A stretch of 64,000 bases of DNA from Bacillota bacterium (lineage in GTDB: Bacteria; Bacillota; Clostridia; Christensenellales; CAG-138): contig JAEWUO010000007.1 of the NCBI GenBank assembly GCA_023459335.1, positions 77,119-141,118 on the forward strand, given 5' to 3'. Of the stretch, positions 33,781 through 43,356 are shown piece by piece; the stretch's first letter is position 1, and the number at the start of each line of letters is the position of its first letter. Made by a program: the position numbers and the translations under genes. Under the pieces are notes generated by a model that was not told the origin of the DNA, did not search any database, and was given only the letters and a program-made list of their open reading frames with translations.

Positions 33781-33809
33781 AGTATAACATTGGTTTTATG
33801 CAATTGCAA
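33781..33809 (-). promoter_or_regulatory. Promoter of the candidate small RNA
   Basis: Minus-strand TTGCAA (33804-33809), 17 bp, TATACT (33781-33786). Transcription would start near 33774. Confidence 0.65.
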
Positions 33810-33837
33810 GCAAATCTATGCGTCGATTGTGTCAATT

Positions 33838-34716
33838 TTATATCCGTTCTGTGAATTGTGGGGTAAACGAGCCTTGCGCAGAGTCCAGTTGCTGAATCAA
33901 TATGTTGTGTAAACCGAGCGAGAGCGCATACGAGATCACGCGGTCATACTCCCTCTGCGTAATTCTGCGGTTAAGCGGAAAATCCGGCGTGCACGGCTGC
34001 GGCGTATACTGGCTCATCAGCGAAAGGTAAGTCGAGCGTGGCAGGATAGATGCGATTGCATCCAAAATACGGCGCGAGTCATCCGCGCAGTTCGGGAGGA
34101 TAAGATGCCGGATCGCGAGTCCGCGTACAGCCAGCCCGTCTTCATCGAACATCAGCTCGCCAACCTGGCGGTACATTTCCCGTATCGCGGCGGCGGCTAC
34201 ATCCGAATAGTCCGGCGCGTTGGAAAATTTCTTCGCAAGCAGAGGGGAAAAGTATTTCCAGTCAGGCAGGTAAACGTCGATCAAACCATCCAATTTCCGC
34301 AGTGCGTCGACACATTCGTAACCGCTGGAGTTGTAGACGACGGGAATCGAAAGCCCGTTCTCTTTTGAGCGGCACAGACTCTGCGCGACGTCCGGCAGAT
34401 ACGGTGCGGCGGTGACGAGGTTTACGTTATGCGCGCCGTTCTCCTGCAAAGCAAGAAAAACGTCCGCAAGTTCATCAACATCATAGATTGTGCCGATTCC
34501 GACGTCGCGGATCTCGTGATTCTGGCAATAAACGCAACCCAAATTGCAGCCGGAGAAAAATACCGCGCCGGAGCCGCGTGTTCCGCTGAGAAACGGTTCT
34601 TCCCAGTGGTGGAGCATGATCTTTGCAACGCGGGGTTTCGCGTCCGCACCGCACAGACCGCGGGAGAGCGTGCGGTCTGCGCCGCATGCTCGCGGACAAA
34701 GCATACAGTCTGCCAT
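33838..34716 (-). CDS. Radical SAM protein related to pyruvate formate-lyase activating enzyme
   Basis: The 292-residue protein has the radical SAM cluster motif CNLGCVYC (Cys 57, 61, 64) in FFSGCNLGCVYCQNHEI. A second set of cysteines at the N-terminus (Cys 4, 7, 11, 22; CMLCPRACGADR) is typical of the PflX-like COG1313 group. VYNSSGYE and DVYLPDWKYF also fit that group. The target protein or reaction is unknown, and no glycyl radical enzyme is in the window. Its start shares one base with the stop of the NlpC/P60 gene (TAATG), so translation is probably coupled. Confidence 0.92.
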   Translation of the reverse strand: MADCMLCPRACGADRTLSRGLCGADAKPRVAKIMLHHWEEPFLSGTRGSGAVFFSGCNLGCVYCQNHEIRDVGIGTIYDVDELADVFLALQENGAHNVNLVTAAPYLPDVAQSLCRSKENGLSIPVVYNSSGYECVDALRKLDGLIDVYLPDWKYFSPLLAKKFSNAPDYSDVAAAAIREMYRQVGELMFDEDGLAVRGLAIRHLILPNCADDSRRILDAIASILPRSTYLSLMSQYTPQPCTPDFPLNRRITQREYDRVISYALSLGLHNILIQQLDSAQGSFTPQFTERI

Positions 34717-36005
34717 TAGAATACACGCCTGCCGTTCACGAAATTCCGGGTCCAGTATGCGGTCGTAATCGAGCTTTTGATGACCTTACCCGCGCTGGAG
34801 GACGCATGTACGAACGATCCGCCGCCCGTATAGATGCCGGTATGGCTGACGCTGGAGGACGTATCGTTTTTAAAGAACACCAAATCGCCGCGCTGCAGAT
34901 CGGAGATCGACGTAATTTCCGTCCACTTACTCAAAGAGGAGAAACCGGACGCGCTGTAGCGGCTCACGCTGACGCCGCAGGTGCGCAGGCTGAAGTAGAC
35001 GAGACCGGAGCAGTCGAATCCCTTTGCCGGGCTTTCCTCGGACCAGGAATACGGCTTGCCCAACATGGCGCTCGCGACGGAGACAAGCCCGTCCGCGCTG
35101 TAGGACGCGGTGTAGGAGACGTCCGAACTTGAGGAGGTATCCGGCGCCGCTGTCGCGCTCTGCGTAGTACTGGAAGAACTTGAAGAACTCGAAGATGAGG
35201 AAGAGGACGTACTCGGTTTCTTCGTCGGCTTCGGGGTAGGTTTTGGCGTGGGCTTCGGCGTCGGCGTCGGGTCAATTTTCGGGCGTGCTTCCGGCGAATA
35301 TAAAAGATCGCGGTCAGAAACGTTAAACACGCTGTCGACCGGGAGCTTGTTTTTTGCCTGAAACGCCTCGAGCGAGTCTTCGGTCGCAACACCGAAATAA
35401 CCGTTGATCTTTTCTTCGTAATAGCCCAGTTCGTTTAAGCGGGACTGCATGCTTTCCACGTCCGTTCCGCTGTCACCGAGTTTGATTTCATATGGTTCTG
35501 CTTCCGAACTGAAAAGACGTTCCTGCAGATCGCTCGTCGCGACACCGTCCATCGTCTCGTTGACAGTCCGTTGAAAAAGCGAAACCGCTACGGTCGTCGC
35601 TGCATTGTAAACGGTGGAAGGCTCATCGGAGTCGAGGTAGCCGAGTTCCATAAGGCGAGACTGCAGATGGCTGACCGTTGGATAATTGTCGTTTTCCTGA
35701 AGAATCGTATATTGTGAGACGATGACGCCCGCCGTCGGTTCGGGCGTCGGCTCAGGCGTGCAGTCCGTGCAGACGGCAGGCGCGAGCGCTTCCGCGCTGA
35801 ACGGGATCGGTGTCGGCGTCGCTTCGTTGATCACGCGCTCCGCTTCCATTGCGACGGCGTTTGCGCCGGAATCCTGCCTGATTGCAAACGGGATTACAAA
35901 AAACGCGACGATACAGCCGCCCGCGATGGTTAAAATCCATGTACGCGCGGAAGCGGGGAAGAGCCGCTTGTGTTTTTTTCCGGATGGAAGCCTGAAATCG
36001 CTCAA
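34716..36005 (-). CDS. Cell-wall hydrolase: two peptidoglycan-binding domains and NlpC/P60
   Basis: The 429-residue protein has an N-terminal transmembrane or signal-anchor segment (about 22-44), two PG_binding_1 repeats (about 105-170, HLQSRLMELGYLD; and 172-240, SMQSRLNELGYYEEKINGYF), a Thr-Pro-Lys and poly-Ser linker (about 245-300), and a C-terminal NlpC/P60 endopeptidase domain. Its catalytic Cys is in GFDCSGLVYFS and its His in SSVSHTGIYTGG. It should cleave peptide stems in the cell wall outside the membrane. It starts with TTG behind a GAGGT site. Confidence 0.94.
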   Translation of the reverse strand: MSDFRLPSGKKHKRLFPASARTWILTIAGGCIVAFFVIPFAIRQDSGANAVAMEAERVINEATPTPIPFSAEALAPAVCTDCTPEPTPEPTAGVIVSQYTILQENDNYPTVSHLQSRLMELGYLDSDEPSTVYNAATTVAVSLFQRTVNETMDGVATSDLQERLFSSEAEPYEIKLGDSGTDVESMQSRLNELGYYEEKINGYFGVATEDSLEAFQAKNKLPVDSVFNVSDRDLLYSPEARPKIDPTPTPKPTPKPTPKPTKKPSTSSSSSSSSSSSSSTTQSATAAPDTSSSSDVSYTASYSADGLVSVASAMLGKPYSWSEESPAKGFDCSGLVYFSLRTCGVSVSRYSASGFSSLSKWTEITSISDLQRGDLVFFKNDTSSSVSHTGIYTGGGSFVHASSSAGKVIKSSITTAYWTRNFVNGRRVF

Positions 36006-36189
36006 TTCTGATTACCTCACAGGAAACGGGAGTTTGAATGCATGATGGAATCATTGATTATATTATAACGAATCCGCAAGACGAGTGATTTGAATTTTTT
36101 AGAAATTCACAGGGCCGAATGTAACAAAAATATGGACACGCGCTTTTCATTCCGTTCGATTTTCAGTGCCGCGATCGACAGTCTCTCTT

Positions 36190-36218
36190 TTGCATTTCCA
36201 TATCCGCTATGATAGAAT
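36190..36218 (+). promoter_or_regulatory. Promoter of the ABC-F gene
   Basis: TTGCAT (36190-36195), 17 bp, TAGAAT (36213-36218), 27 bp before the ATG. The rest of the 240-bp gap (36006-36245) shows nothing further. Confidence 0.65.
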
Positions 36219-36245
36219 AAGCTGTTAAATTATCGGAGAATTACA

Positions 36246-38165
36246 ATGTCATTGATACACGCGCAGGAGCTTGAGAAAAGCTTCGGAGAACGGACCTTAT
36301 TTTCAGAAATTGCGTTTGATGTTTTCGAGCAGGATCACGTCGGCCTCGTCGGGGTCAACGGATGCGGAAAAACGACGCTGATGCGCATGATCGCGGGCGA
36401 AGAATCGCATGACGGGCACGGCCAGCTTTCTGTTTCCCGCAGCGCGCGCATCGCGGTGCTCGATCAATCGCCAAACTGGGGAGACGGCAATACGCTGTAC
36501 GACGCCGTTCTTGAGGCGTCCGAACGATGGATTTCGATCGAGCGGGAGCTGCACGCGATCGCCGAATCGATCGAATCCGACGGGGCGAATGATGCGTTGA
36601 TCCGCAAGCAGGCCGATCTGCAGGAACAGTACCAGAACGGCGGCGGGCTGACCTACCGCGCGCGGACGCGTTCCACGCTGCTCGGTCTCGGCTTTTCAGA
36701 AGAGGAACTCTCGCGCCCTATCTCGGTCATGAGCGGCGGTCAGATGCGGAAAGCGGCGCTCGCGAAGATTCTGATGACGGATGCCGATCTGCTGCTGCTC
36801 GACGAGCCGACCAACCATCTGGACATTGCATCCCTTGAGTGGCTGGAGACGTTTCTTTCCTCGTTTCGCGGTGCATTTATTGTCATTTCGCACGACCGCT
36901 ACTTTCTCGATAAAGTCTGCGGCCGGATTTTCGAGATGGAAAACGGTTCGCTGAACGTATATGCTGGCAACTACAGCCTGTCGATGGAAAAAAAGATGAA
37001 TGAACGCGAGTTCGCAATGCGCAAGTATCAGAACACGCTTCGCGAAATTAAGCGCATTGAGGGCATCATCGAACAGCAGCGCCGCTGGAACCAGGCGCGT
37101 AATTACGTCACCATCGCGTCGAAGGAGAAACAGATCGAGCGGATAAAAAGTACGCTGGTCAAACCGGAAGACGACCCGCAGGCGATCCGTTTTCGATTAC
37201 GGGCGGATGCGCTGACGGCTAACGAGGTTGTTGTTTGTCGGGACATGAGCAAGCGCTTCGGCGAACGGGAGATCTTTCGTAATCTAAACCTGATGATTCG
37301 CCGCGATGAAACGGTCTGCCTGCTCGGCGCGAACGGCTGCGGTAAAACAACGCTGCTCAAGATTCTGACCAACCGGATGGAGCCCGATTCGGGCAGTTAT
37401 AAGCTCGGCTCCAACGTACACGTTGGGTATTACGAGCAGAGTACCGTACGGCCGCACGATCCGAGAACGGTGCTGGAATATCTCAACGCGGCTTTTCCGC
37501 GCTATGATACGAAGCAGCTGAGAAATCTGCTCGGCTCGTTTCTCTTTCGCGGGGATGATGTATTCAAGCGCGTGCGCGACCTCTCCGGCGGCGAGTATGC
37601 GCGCATTCAGTTGCTGAAACTTATGCTCGGCGGCAGCAACGTGCTCTTCCTCGACGAGCCGACCAACCACCTTGACATCCCGTCCTGCGAAGCGCTGGAA
37701 AACGCGTTGGGGGAATACGGCGGCACGATGCTGATCGTGACGCACGACCGCTATCTCGCGAACCGGATCGCCGACCGAATCATACTGATGGACGGGGACG
37801 GAATCCGCGAATTTGAGGGCGACTGGGACGCGTATAAGGAGTTCCTCGCCGAGAGCGCAGCGCCGAAGGAAAAAGAAACATCCGTACTAAAAAATGATTA
37901 TGTTCTCGCCAAGGAACGCAAGAGTGCGATTTTCAAAGCGAAGACCGCTCTCAAACGCGCGGAAGAACGCGTACACGCGGAAGAAGAAACGCTGAAGACG
38001 ATGGAAAGCCGGACTTGCGATCCGGAAATCGCCGGCGACTTTGAAAAAGTAAAACTCATTTACGACGAATTGGAACTGCAGCGCCGTCTGGTCGAGGCCT
38101 GTTACGGCGAGTGGGAGCAGGCGGAAGCGGGGCTTCGCGCCCTCACCGGGGAGGAAAAAGAATAA
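36246..38165 (+). CDS. ABC-F family ATPase
   Basis: The 639-residue soluble protein has two ABC modules: Walker A GVNGCGKTTLM (residue 36), signature SVMSGGQMRKAALA, Walker B LLLLDEPTNHLD; then GANGCGKTTLLK (about 360), LSGGEYARIQLL and VLFLDEPTNHLD. A charged helical linker (about 240-310) lies between the modules, and a C-terminal coiled coil (about 545-635) matches the Uup/YdiF type. There are no membrane segments. ABC-F proteins act on ribosomes in translation or antibiotic protection; which role applies here is not known. A neighbour starts four bases after the stop. Confidence 0.94.
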   Translation: MSLIHAQELEKSFGERTLFSEIAFDVFEQDHVGLVGVNGCGKTTLMRMIAGEESHDGHGQLSVSRSARIAVLDQSPNWGDGNTLYDAVLEASERWISIERELHAIAESIESDGANDALIRKQADLQEQYQNGGGLTYRARTRSTLLGLGFSEEELSRPISVMSGGQMRKAALAKILMTDADLLLLDEPTNHLDIASLEWLETFLSSFRGAFIVISHDRYFLDKVCGRIFEMENGSLNVYAGNYSLSMEKKMNEREFAMRKYQNTLREIKRIEGIIEQQRRWNQARNYVTIASKEKQIERIKSTLVKPEDDPQAIRFRLRADALTANEVVVCRDMSKRFGEREIFRNLNLMIRRDETVCLLGANGCGKTTLLKILTNRMEPDSGSYKLGSNVHVGYYEQSTVRPHDPRTVLEYLNAAFPRYDTKQLRNLLGSFLFRGDDVFKRVRDLSGGEYARIQLLKLMLGGSNVLFLDEPTNHLDIPSCEALENALGEYGGTMLIVTHDRYLANRIADRIILMDGDGIREFEGDWDAYKEFLAESAAPKEKETSVLKNDYVLAKERKSAIFKAKTALKRAEERVHAEEETLKTMESRTCDPEIAGDFEKVKLIYDELELQRRLVEACYGEWEQAEAGLRALTGEEKE

Positions 38166-38168
38166 TTC

Positions 38169-39401
38169 ATGGAATACTCGAATTTCACGCTCGGCCTGCG
38201 CTATGCAATGACCGGCGACGCGGACCTTACCCCCGAACGCTGCTGGGAAATCGCATTTTCCGAAGTACCGATCACGCATGTGGTCGGCTCCACACTATTC
38301 GGCGCGTGGGACAATATCGGCGCGGCGGAGAGCGAACGCGCGTATATCTGCATGTTTTCCAATCTGTCGCTCAAAGTCGGAAAAGCGCTTTTTGCACAGC
38401 TGAAGCAAAAGCCGGTTCTGCTTTCTTATCTTACCATCTACCGCCCGTTCATCCAGAACAATCTCGTAGAAAAATGCGGCAATCCGGAATATCTCGGCGC
38501 GGTGGGGGAAGACGGTGCCGTATCGGGCGGGGACGTCGCATACGGCTCTATGATGATTTCGGGAAAACTGCCGGTGCTGTGCGACAAAACCTACGTCTGT
38601 ACGCGCGTATTGATCGCGCCGGACGCCTGGGAAGGGAAATTCACTTCCGCAGATGCCGCGCGGCATATGCTCCGTTCCGCCGCGCGCATCCTTCCGAAGG
38701 CGGAACTCGGCACACAGCTCATTGCCGACGGCGGGCAGGGAACGATGGATGCTTTGGTCTGCTCCATCAACGGCCGTTACGAAAAAGCTGCGATCCAAAC
38801 TGATAACGGTGAGACGCGCGAACTCAGATACGGGATTCTGCCTGACCGCACGATCGTATTCGAATCCGAATCACTCTCGCCATCGGAGCTGAAACAAGCA
38901 CTCGTTCTGCCGCAGAACAAAGGGTTCACGCGATATATCATCGCCGCTGGCAACGGTGTGCTGCCGGACGAGGTGCCGGATGGAATCGAGGCCGAGGTGC
39001 TCGGCAAACGGATTCCGGCCAGCCGTCGCAACAGCGCCATGATCGAATACAGAAACGGCATCGAGACCGTGCTTGAAAAATGTGAATTTCATTTTCACCT
39101 CTCCAAGGCAGACTGGCTCATCGCGCTGACGCGCCTTCTGGACGAGGGCGGCTCCATGAACGACCCGACGACGGACGCGCTGCTGTTTCACTGCCGAACG
39201 CAGGGGAAGCACGCCGCGGTGCTCGCGTTTACGGACGACGGGCGTTTCTTCGCAAAGATAGACGATTCGCCTCTGGTGCCGATTGAGACAACGTCGTTTG
39301 ACGAAGCGGCGGACGCGCTGTTTCTGATCATCCGTAACACGCCCGTTTTACCCGCTCCGGTGATCCGGATGCAGGAAGAAACGGTCGTCAGCGACATGTA
39401 A
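38169..39401 (+). CDS. Diverged glycerate-kinase-like protein with extra N-terminal domain
   Basis: The 410-residue protein is mostly unfamiliar. From about residue 155 it reads VLIAPDAWEGKFTSADAARH and LGTQLIADGGQGTMDALV, which match the start and the ADGGEGT motif of type I (GckA) glycerate kinases; VLEKCEFHFHLSKADWLI resembles their late ADLVITGEG region but lacks the glycine-rich GEG. The first 140 residues are an added domain I do not recognise. Kinase activity is therefore doubtful. It starts four bases after the ABC-F stop and is probably co-transcribed with it. Confidence 0.7.
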   Translation: MEYSNFTLGLRYAMTGDADLTPERCWEIAFSEVPITHVVGSTLFGAWDNIGAAESERAYICMFSNLSLKVGKALFAQLKQKPVLLSYLTIYRPFIQNNLVEKCGNPEYLGAVGEDGAVSGGDVAYGSMMISGKLPVLCDKTYVCTRVLIAPDAWEGKFTSADAARHMLRSAARILPKAELGTQLIADGGQGTMDALVCSINGRYEKAAIQTDNGETRELRYGILPDRTIVFESESLSPSELKQALVLPQNKGFTRYIIAAGNGVLPDEVPDGIEAEVLGKRIPASRRNSAMIEYRNGIETVLEKCEFHFHLSKADWLIALTRLLDEGGSMNDPTTDALLFHCRTQGKHAAVLAFTDDGRFFAKIDDSPLVPIETTSFDEAADALFLIIRNTPVLPAPVIRMQEETVVSDM

Positions 39402-39437
39402 CCATCGATTCATGATCTGATCAGGAGGAAATATTCC

Positions 39438-40757
39438 ATGAGAATGGTCGACCTAATCGAAAAAAAGGTAAACCGCGAGGAACTCTCCGGTGAAGAAATT
39501 CAGTTTATCGTTGACGGTTTTGTTATCGGGGAAATACCGGACTATCAGATGTCCGCGCTGCTGATGGCCATCGTGCTCAACGACATGAACGAGCGGGAAG
39601 CCGCGGATTTGACGCTGAGCATGATGCGTTCCGGCGACACGGTAGATTTAAGCGACCTGCCCGGCGTCAAGGTCGATAAGCACTCCTCCGGCGGCGTGGG
39701 GGACACGACCACGCTCGTCGTCGCTCCGCTCGTTGCCGCCTGCGGCGGCACGGTGGCGAAGATGTCCGGCCGCGGGCTCGCGTTTTCGGGCGGTACGATC
39801 GACAAGCTGGAATCGATACCGGGCGTCGATATCGCCCAGCCAATCGAACGATTTAAGGAAATCGTGCGTAAAACAGGCGTATGCGTGATCGGTCAAACCG
39901 GGAATCTCGTACCCGCCGATAAAAAGATGTATGCGCTGCGGGACGTGACAGGCACGGTGCAGAGCGTGCCGCTCATCGCCGCGAGCATCATGAGCAAAAA
40001 GCTTGCAGCGGGCGCGGACGCGATCGTACTAGACGTCAAGGTCGGCAGCGGCGCGTTCATGAAGACGGTGGACGACGCAAAACGTCTGGCGAACCTTATG
40101 GTTAAGATGGGAAAACTCTTAAAGCGCGAAGTTGTCGCAGTGGTCACGGACATGAATCAACCGCTCGGGCTCTCGGTCGGCAACGCGCTGGAGTTTCGCG
40201 AGGCGGTGCAATTACTCTCCGGTCAGTTACCGGAAGGGGATGCGCTGTATGAAGTCTGCATGATTCTGGGCACGGAGATGCTGCTTCTCTCAAAACTCGC
40301 AGAGTCGGAACAAGACGCACGTAATATGCTGAAGAAGGCAATCGAAAGCGGAGCCGGACTTGGCAAACTGCGCGCCATGATACACGAGCTTGGCGGGGAT
40401 GAAACATTGCTCACCCTGGACGGTATGGACAAGCTCTGCAGCGTAAATCGGCTCGTACCGGTTTGTGCAAAGGAAGGCGGATCCGTCGTCGGTATGCAGG
40501 CGGAGCTGATCGGACACGCGGCGCAGCTGCTCGGCGCAGGCAGGGCGACAAAGGAAGACAGGATCGACCCTGCAGTCGGGCTCGTCATGCATAAGCGCGT
40601 CGGCGATCGAATCGAAAAGGGCGAAGCAATCTGCACGCTTTACGTCAACGACGAAACCAACCTGAAGGATGCAATCGATACCATGCAGGAAGCAGTCTGC
40701 ATCGGCAATAAGCCGGATCATGTCGCGCCGATGGTATACGCCGTAATCCGTTCATAA
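39438..40757 (+). CDS. pdp: Pyrimidine-nucleoside phosphorylase
   Basis: Splits uridine, thymidine and deoxyuridine with phosphate into base and (deoxy)ribose-1-phosphate for salvage. The 439-residue protein carries the family signature around SGRGLAFSGGTIDKLESIPG, the phosphate loop KHSSGGVGDTTTL and DVKVGSGAFMK. It resembles the Bacillus Pdp type (439 against about 433 residues) as much as thymidine phosphorylase DeoA. An AGGAGG site precedes the ATG. Confidence 0.95.
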   Translation: MRMVDLIEKKVNREELSGEEIQFIVDGFVIGEIPDYQMSALLMAIVLNDMNEREAADLTLSMMRSGDTVDLSDLPGVKVDKHSSGGVGDTTTLVVAPLVAACGGTVAKMSGRGLAFSGGTIDKLESIPGVDIAQPIERFKEIVRKTGVCVIGQTGNLVPADKKMYALRDVTGTVQSVPLIAASIMSKKLAAGADAIVLDVKVGSGAFMKTVDDAKRLANLMVKMGKLLKREVVAVVTDMNQPLGLSVGNALEFREAVQLLSGQLPEGDALYEVCMILGTEMLLLSKLAESEQDARNMLKKAIESGAGLGKLRAMIHELGGDETLLTLDGMDKLCSVNRLVPVCAKEGGSVVGMQAELIGHAAQLLGAGRATKEDRIDPAVGLVMHKRVGDRIEKGEAICTLYVNDETNLKDAIDTMQEAVCIGNKPDHVAPMVYAVIRS

Positions 40758-40788
40758 ATCAGTTCAGCAGATACCAGGAGGTGCGCGT

Positions 40789-43356
40789 TTGAAACAGTTC
40801 ATCGCAATCGATGGAAACAGCCTGCTGCACCGCGCTTACCACGCGCTGCCGCCCATGACGACGCGCGCGGGTGTGCCGACGGGCGCTCTGCACGGCTTTC
40901 TAGGAATGTTGTTAAAACTCATCGAGCGCAACCCGGACTATCTTGTCGTCGCGTTCGATATGCATGGGCCGACCTTCCGTCACGAACAGTTCGAGGCGTA
41001 TAAAGCGGGCCGAAAAGAGACGGAAGAGGATCTTCGCGCACAGTTTCCACTGCTGAAAGAACTCTTAAAACAGATGGGGATCGCTGTCTGCGAAACGCCG
41101 CGTTACGAAGCAGACGATATTTTAGGCACCTATGCAAAGAAATGCGAGGCGGAAGGAATTGACGCGCTGCTCGTCACGGGAGACCGCGACGCGCTGCAGC
41201 TCATCGACGAACATACGCACGTGCTCCTGACCAAAAAAGGCATCAGCGAAACCATTGAGTTCGACCGCGGCGCGCTGAAGGAGCAGTACGGCCTCGAACC
41301 CGATCGCATGAGAGACCTGAAAGGGTTGATGGGGGATAACTCCGACAATATCCCCGGCATCGCGGGCGTCGGCGAAAAGACGGCTGTTAAGCTGCTGGAA
41401 GAGTACGGCACGCTGGAAAACGTTTTAAGCCATGCGGGCGAAATCAAGGGGAAACTCGGCGAAAAAATCGCATTGGGCGTGGATTCCGCGCGCATGAGTT
41501 ATGAACTCGGCACCATCTGCACGACCGCGCCGGTCCCTCTTACCATCGACGATTGCAGGTTTCAAAAGGAAGCGCTCTCCGGTGCGCGCACCATGCTGCT
41601 GGAGCTGGAAATGAGAAATCTCGCCGCGAGAATCGGCGGGGAGACCCCCGCCGCGGCGCCTGCCGCGGCCAAACAATCTGCGGCACAGCGTATCGAACTG
41701 GACTCTGTTGAAGCCGTTCGCGAAGCGCTGAAAAACGTTGCGCCGGTCAGACGGTTCGCCATCGAAACGGGCGAAACGGTGCAGTTCGCGTTTTCGCAGG
41801 ATACGTATTATGAAATCATACAGGGCGCGGATCTCTTCTGCACGCCGATCGACGAAGCGGAACTCTACGGCGCGCTGCGTCCGGTGCTGGAAGACGCAAC
41901 TTGCGAGGTGCTTGCCTTTGATACGAAGCGGCTGCGGCATCTTCTCGCCAAATTCAATATTTCACTCAATGCGCAGGTGTTCGACGCGATGATCGCGGAT
42001 TATTTATTGGACGCGACGCGGCCGGCGACAAGCTTCTCCATGCTCTGCGAGCGGTTCGATCCGCTCGCGAAACCGAACGCAGCCATGCTGCTCGCCATGC
42101 GCGATGTTATGCTGCGCGATCTTGATCAATTGAGCATGACGAAGCTATATAAAGAAATGGAGCTTCCGCTTTCCTGCGTGCTGTTCGATATGGAACGCGA
42201 GGGATTCCGCGTCGATTGCGATATCCTCAGGCAGCTGCAATCGCAGTTTGTCGAGCAAAGCGAGTCGCTGGCAAAACAAATCTACGAATCGACAGGGGAG
42301 ACATTTAACATTCTCTCGCCGAAACAGCTCGGCGAAGTTCTATTTGAAAAGCTTGGCCTGCCGACTGGCAAGCGAAACAAGAGCGGATTTTCCACGGATG
42401 CCGAGACGCTGGAATCCCTCTCCGACCGTCATCCGGCGATCCCGCTGATACTCGAATACAGGTTCATCACAAAACTTAAAAGCACGTTCGTAGACGGACT
42501 ATTAAACGTGGTCAGCTCGGGAAACGACCGCGTACGAACGCAGTTTAACCAGTGCGTTACCGCAACGGGGCGCATCTCCAGCACCGAACCGAACATGCAG
42601 AATATTCCGGTGCGTACGCCTCAGGGGCGCGAAATAAGGAAAGCGTTCATTGCTTCGGAAGGAAACGTTCTCGTCGATGCGGATTATTCGCAGATCGAGC
42701 TGCGACTTCTCGCGCACATCAGCGGAGACGAGGGGATGATTCACGCCTTTAACAGCGGCAAAGACATCCACCGCACGACCGCGAGCGAGGTATTCCGCGT
42801 TCCGTTTGCGGATGTGACAAGCGACTTGAGAAACGCAGCGAAAGCCGTCAACTTCGGCATCGTCTACGGCATCAGCGACTTTGGCCTCGCGAGGAATCTC
42901 GACATTCCCGTCAAGCGCGCGGGCGAGTATATTAAACTCTACTTCGAACGTTACCCGGGCGTGAAAGCGTATCTGGATCAGAGCGTCGAGGATGCGAAGC
43001 GACTCGGTTATGCGGTGACTATGTTCGACCGCCGCAGAGCCATGACGGAACTCAAGAGCAGTAATTACAACACGCGATCTTTTGGAGAGCGCGTTGCGAT
43101 GAATATGCCGATTCAGGGAACAGCCGCGGATATCATCAAGCTAGCGATGGTCAAGGTCAGCCGGCTGCTCAGAGAACGGAATCTAAAGACAAAACTGATC
43201 CTGCAGGTACACGACGAGTTGATCTTCGATGTGCCGAAAGAAGAGGCGGACGAGGTGGTCGCACTTGTACACGACTGCATGGAGCACGTAGCCGAGCTCT
43301 CCGTTCCGCTGGACGCGGAGGTCAGGACGGGTCACAGCTGGTACGAAACGAAATGA
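40789..43356 (+). CDS. polA: DNA polymerase I
   Basis: The 855-residue protein has an N-terminal 5'-3' exonuclease (about 1-290; DGNSLLHRAYHALP, VTGDRDALQL, GDNSDNIPGIAGVGEKTA), a middle 3'-5' exonuclease-like domain (about 300-475) without the catalytic DxE residues, as in many Firmicutes, and a family A polymerase (about 480-855) with VDADYSQIELRLLAHISGDE, KAVNFGIVYGISDFGLARN and QVHDELIFD. It fills gaps in repair and removes RNA primers. The start is TTG behind a strong AGGAGGT site. It overlaps coaE by four bases. Confidence 0.96.
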   Translation: MKQFIAIDGNSLLHRAYHALPPMTTRAGVPTGALHGFLGMLLKLIERNPDYLVVAFDMHGPTFRHEQFEAYKAGRKETEEDLRAQFPLLKELLKQMGIAVCETPRYEADDILGTYAKKCEAEGIDALLVTGDRDALQLIDEHTHVLLTKKGISETIEFDRGALKEQYGLEPDRMRDLKGLMGDNSDNIPGIAGVGEKTAVKLLEEYGTLENVLSHAGEIKGKLGEKIALGVDSARMSYELGTICTTAPVPLTIDDCRFQKEALSGARTMLLELEMRNLAARIGGETPAAAPAAAKQSAAQRIELDSVEAVREALKNVAPVRRFAIETGETVQFAFSQDTYYEIIQGADLFCTPIDEAELYGALRPVLEDATCEVLAFDTKRLRHLLAKFNISLNAQVFDAMIADYLLDATRPATSFSMLCERFDPLAKPNAAMLLAMRDVMLRDLDQLSMTKLYKEMELPLSCVLFDMEREGFRVDCDILRQLQSQFVEQSESLAKQIYESTGETFNILSPKQLGEVLFEKLGLPTGKRNKSGFSTDAETLESLSDRHPAIPLILEYRFITKLKSTFVDGLLNVVSSGNDRVRTQFNQCVTATGRISSTEPNMQNIPVRTPQGREIRKAFIASEGNVLVDADYSQIELRLLAHISGDEGMIHAFNSGKDIHRTTASEVFRVPFADVTSDLRNAAKAVNFGIVYGISDFGLARNLDIPVKRAGEYIKLYFERYPGVKAYLDQSVEDAKRLGYAVTMFDRRRAMTELKSSNYNTRSFGERVAMNMPIQGTAADIIKLAMVKVSRLLRERNLKTKLILQVHDELIFDVPKEEADEVVALVHDCMEHVAELSVPLDAEVRTGHSWYETK

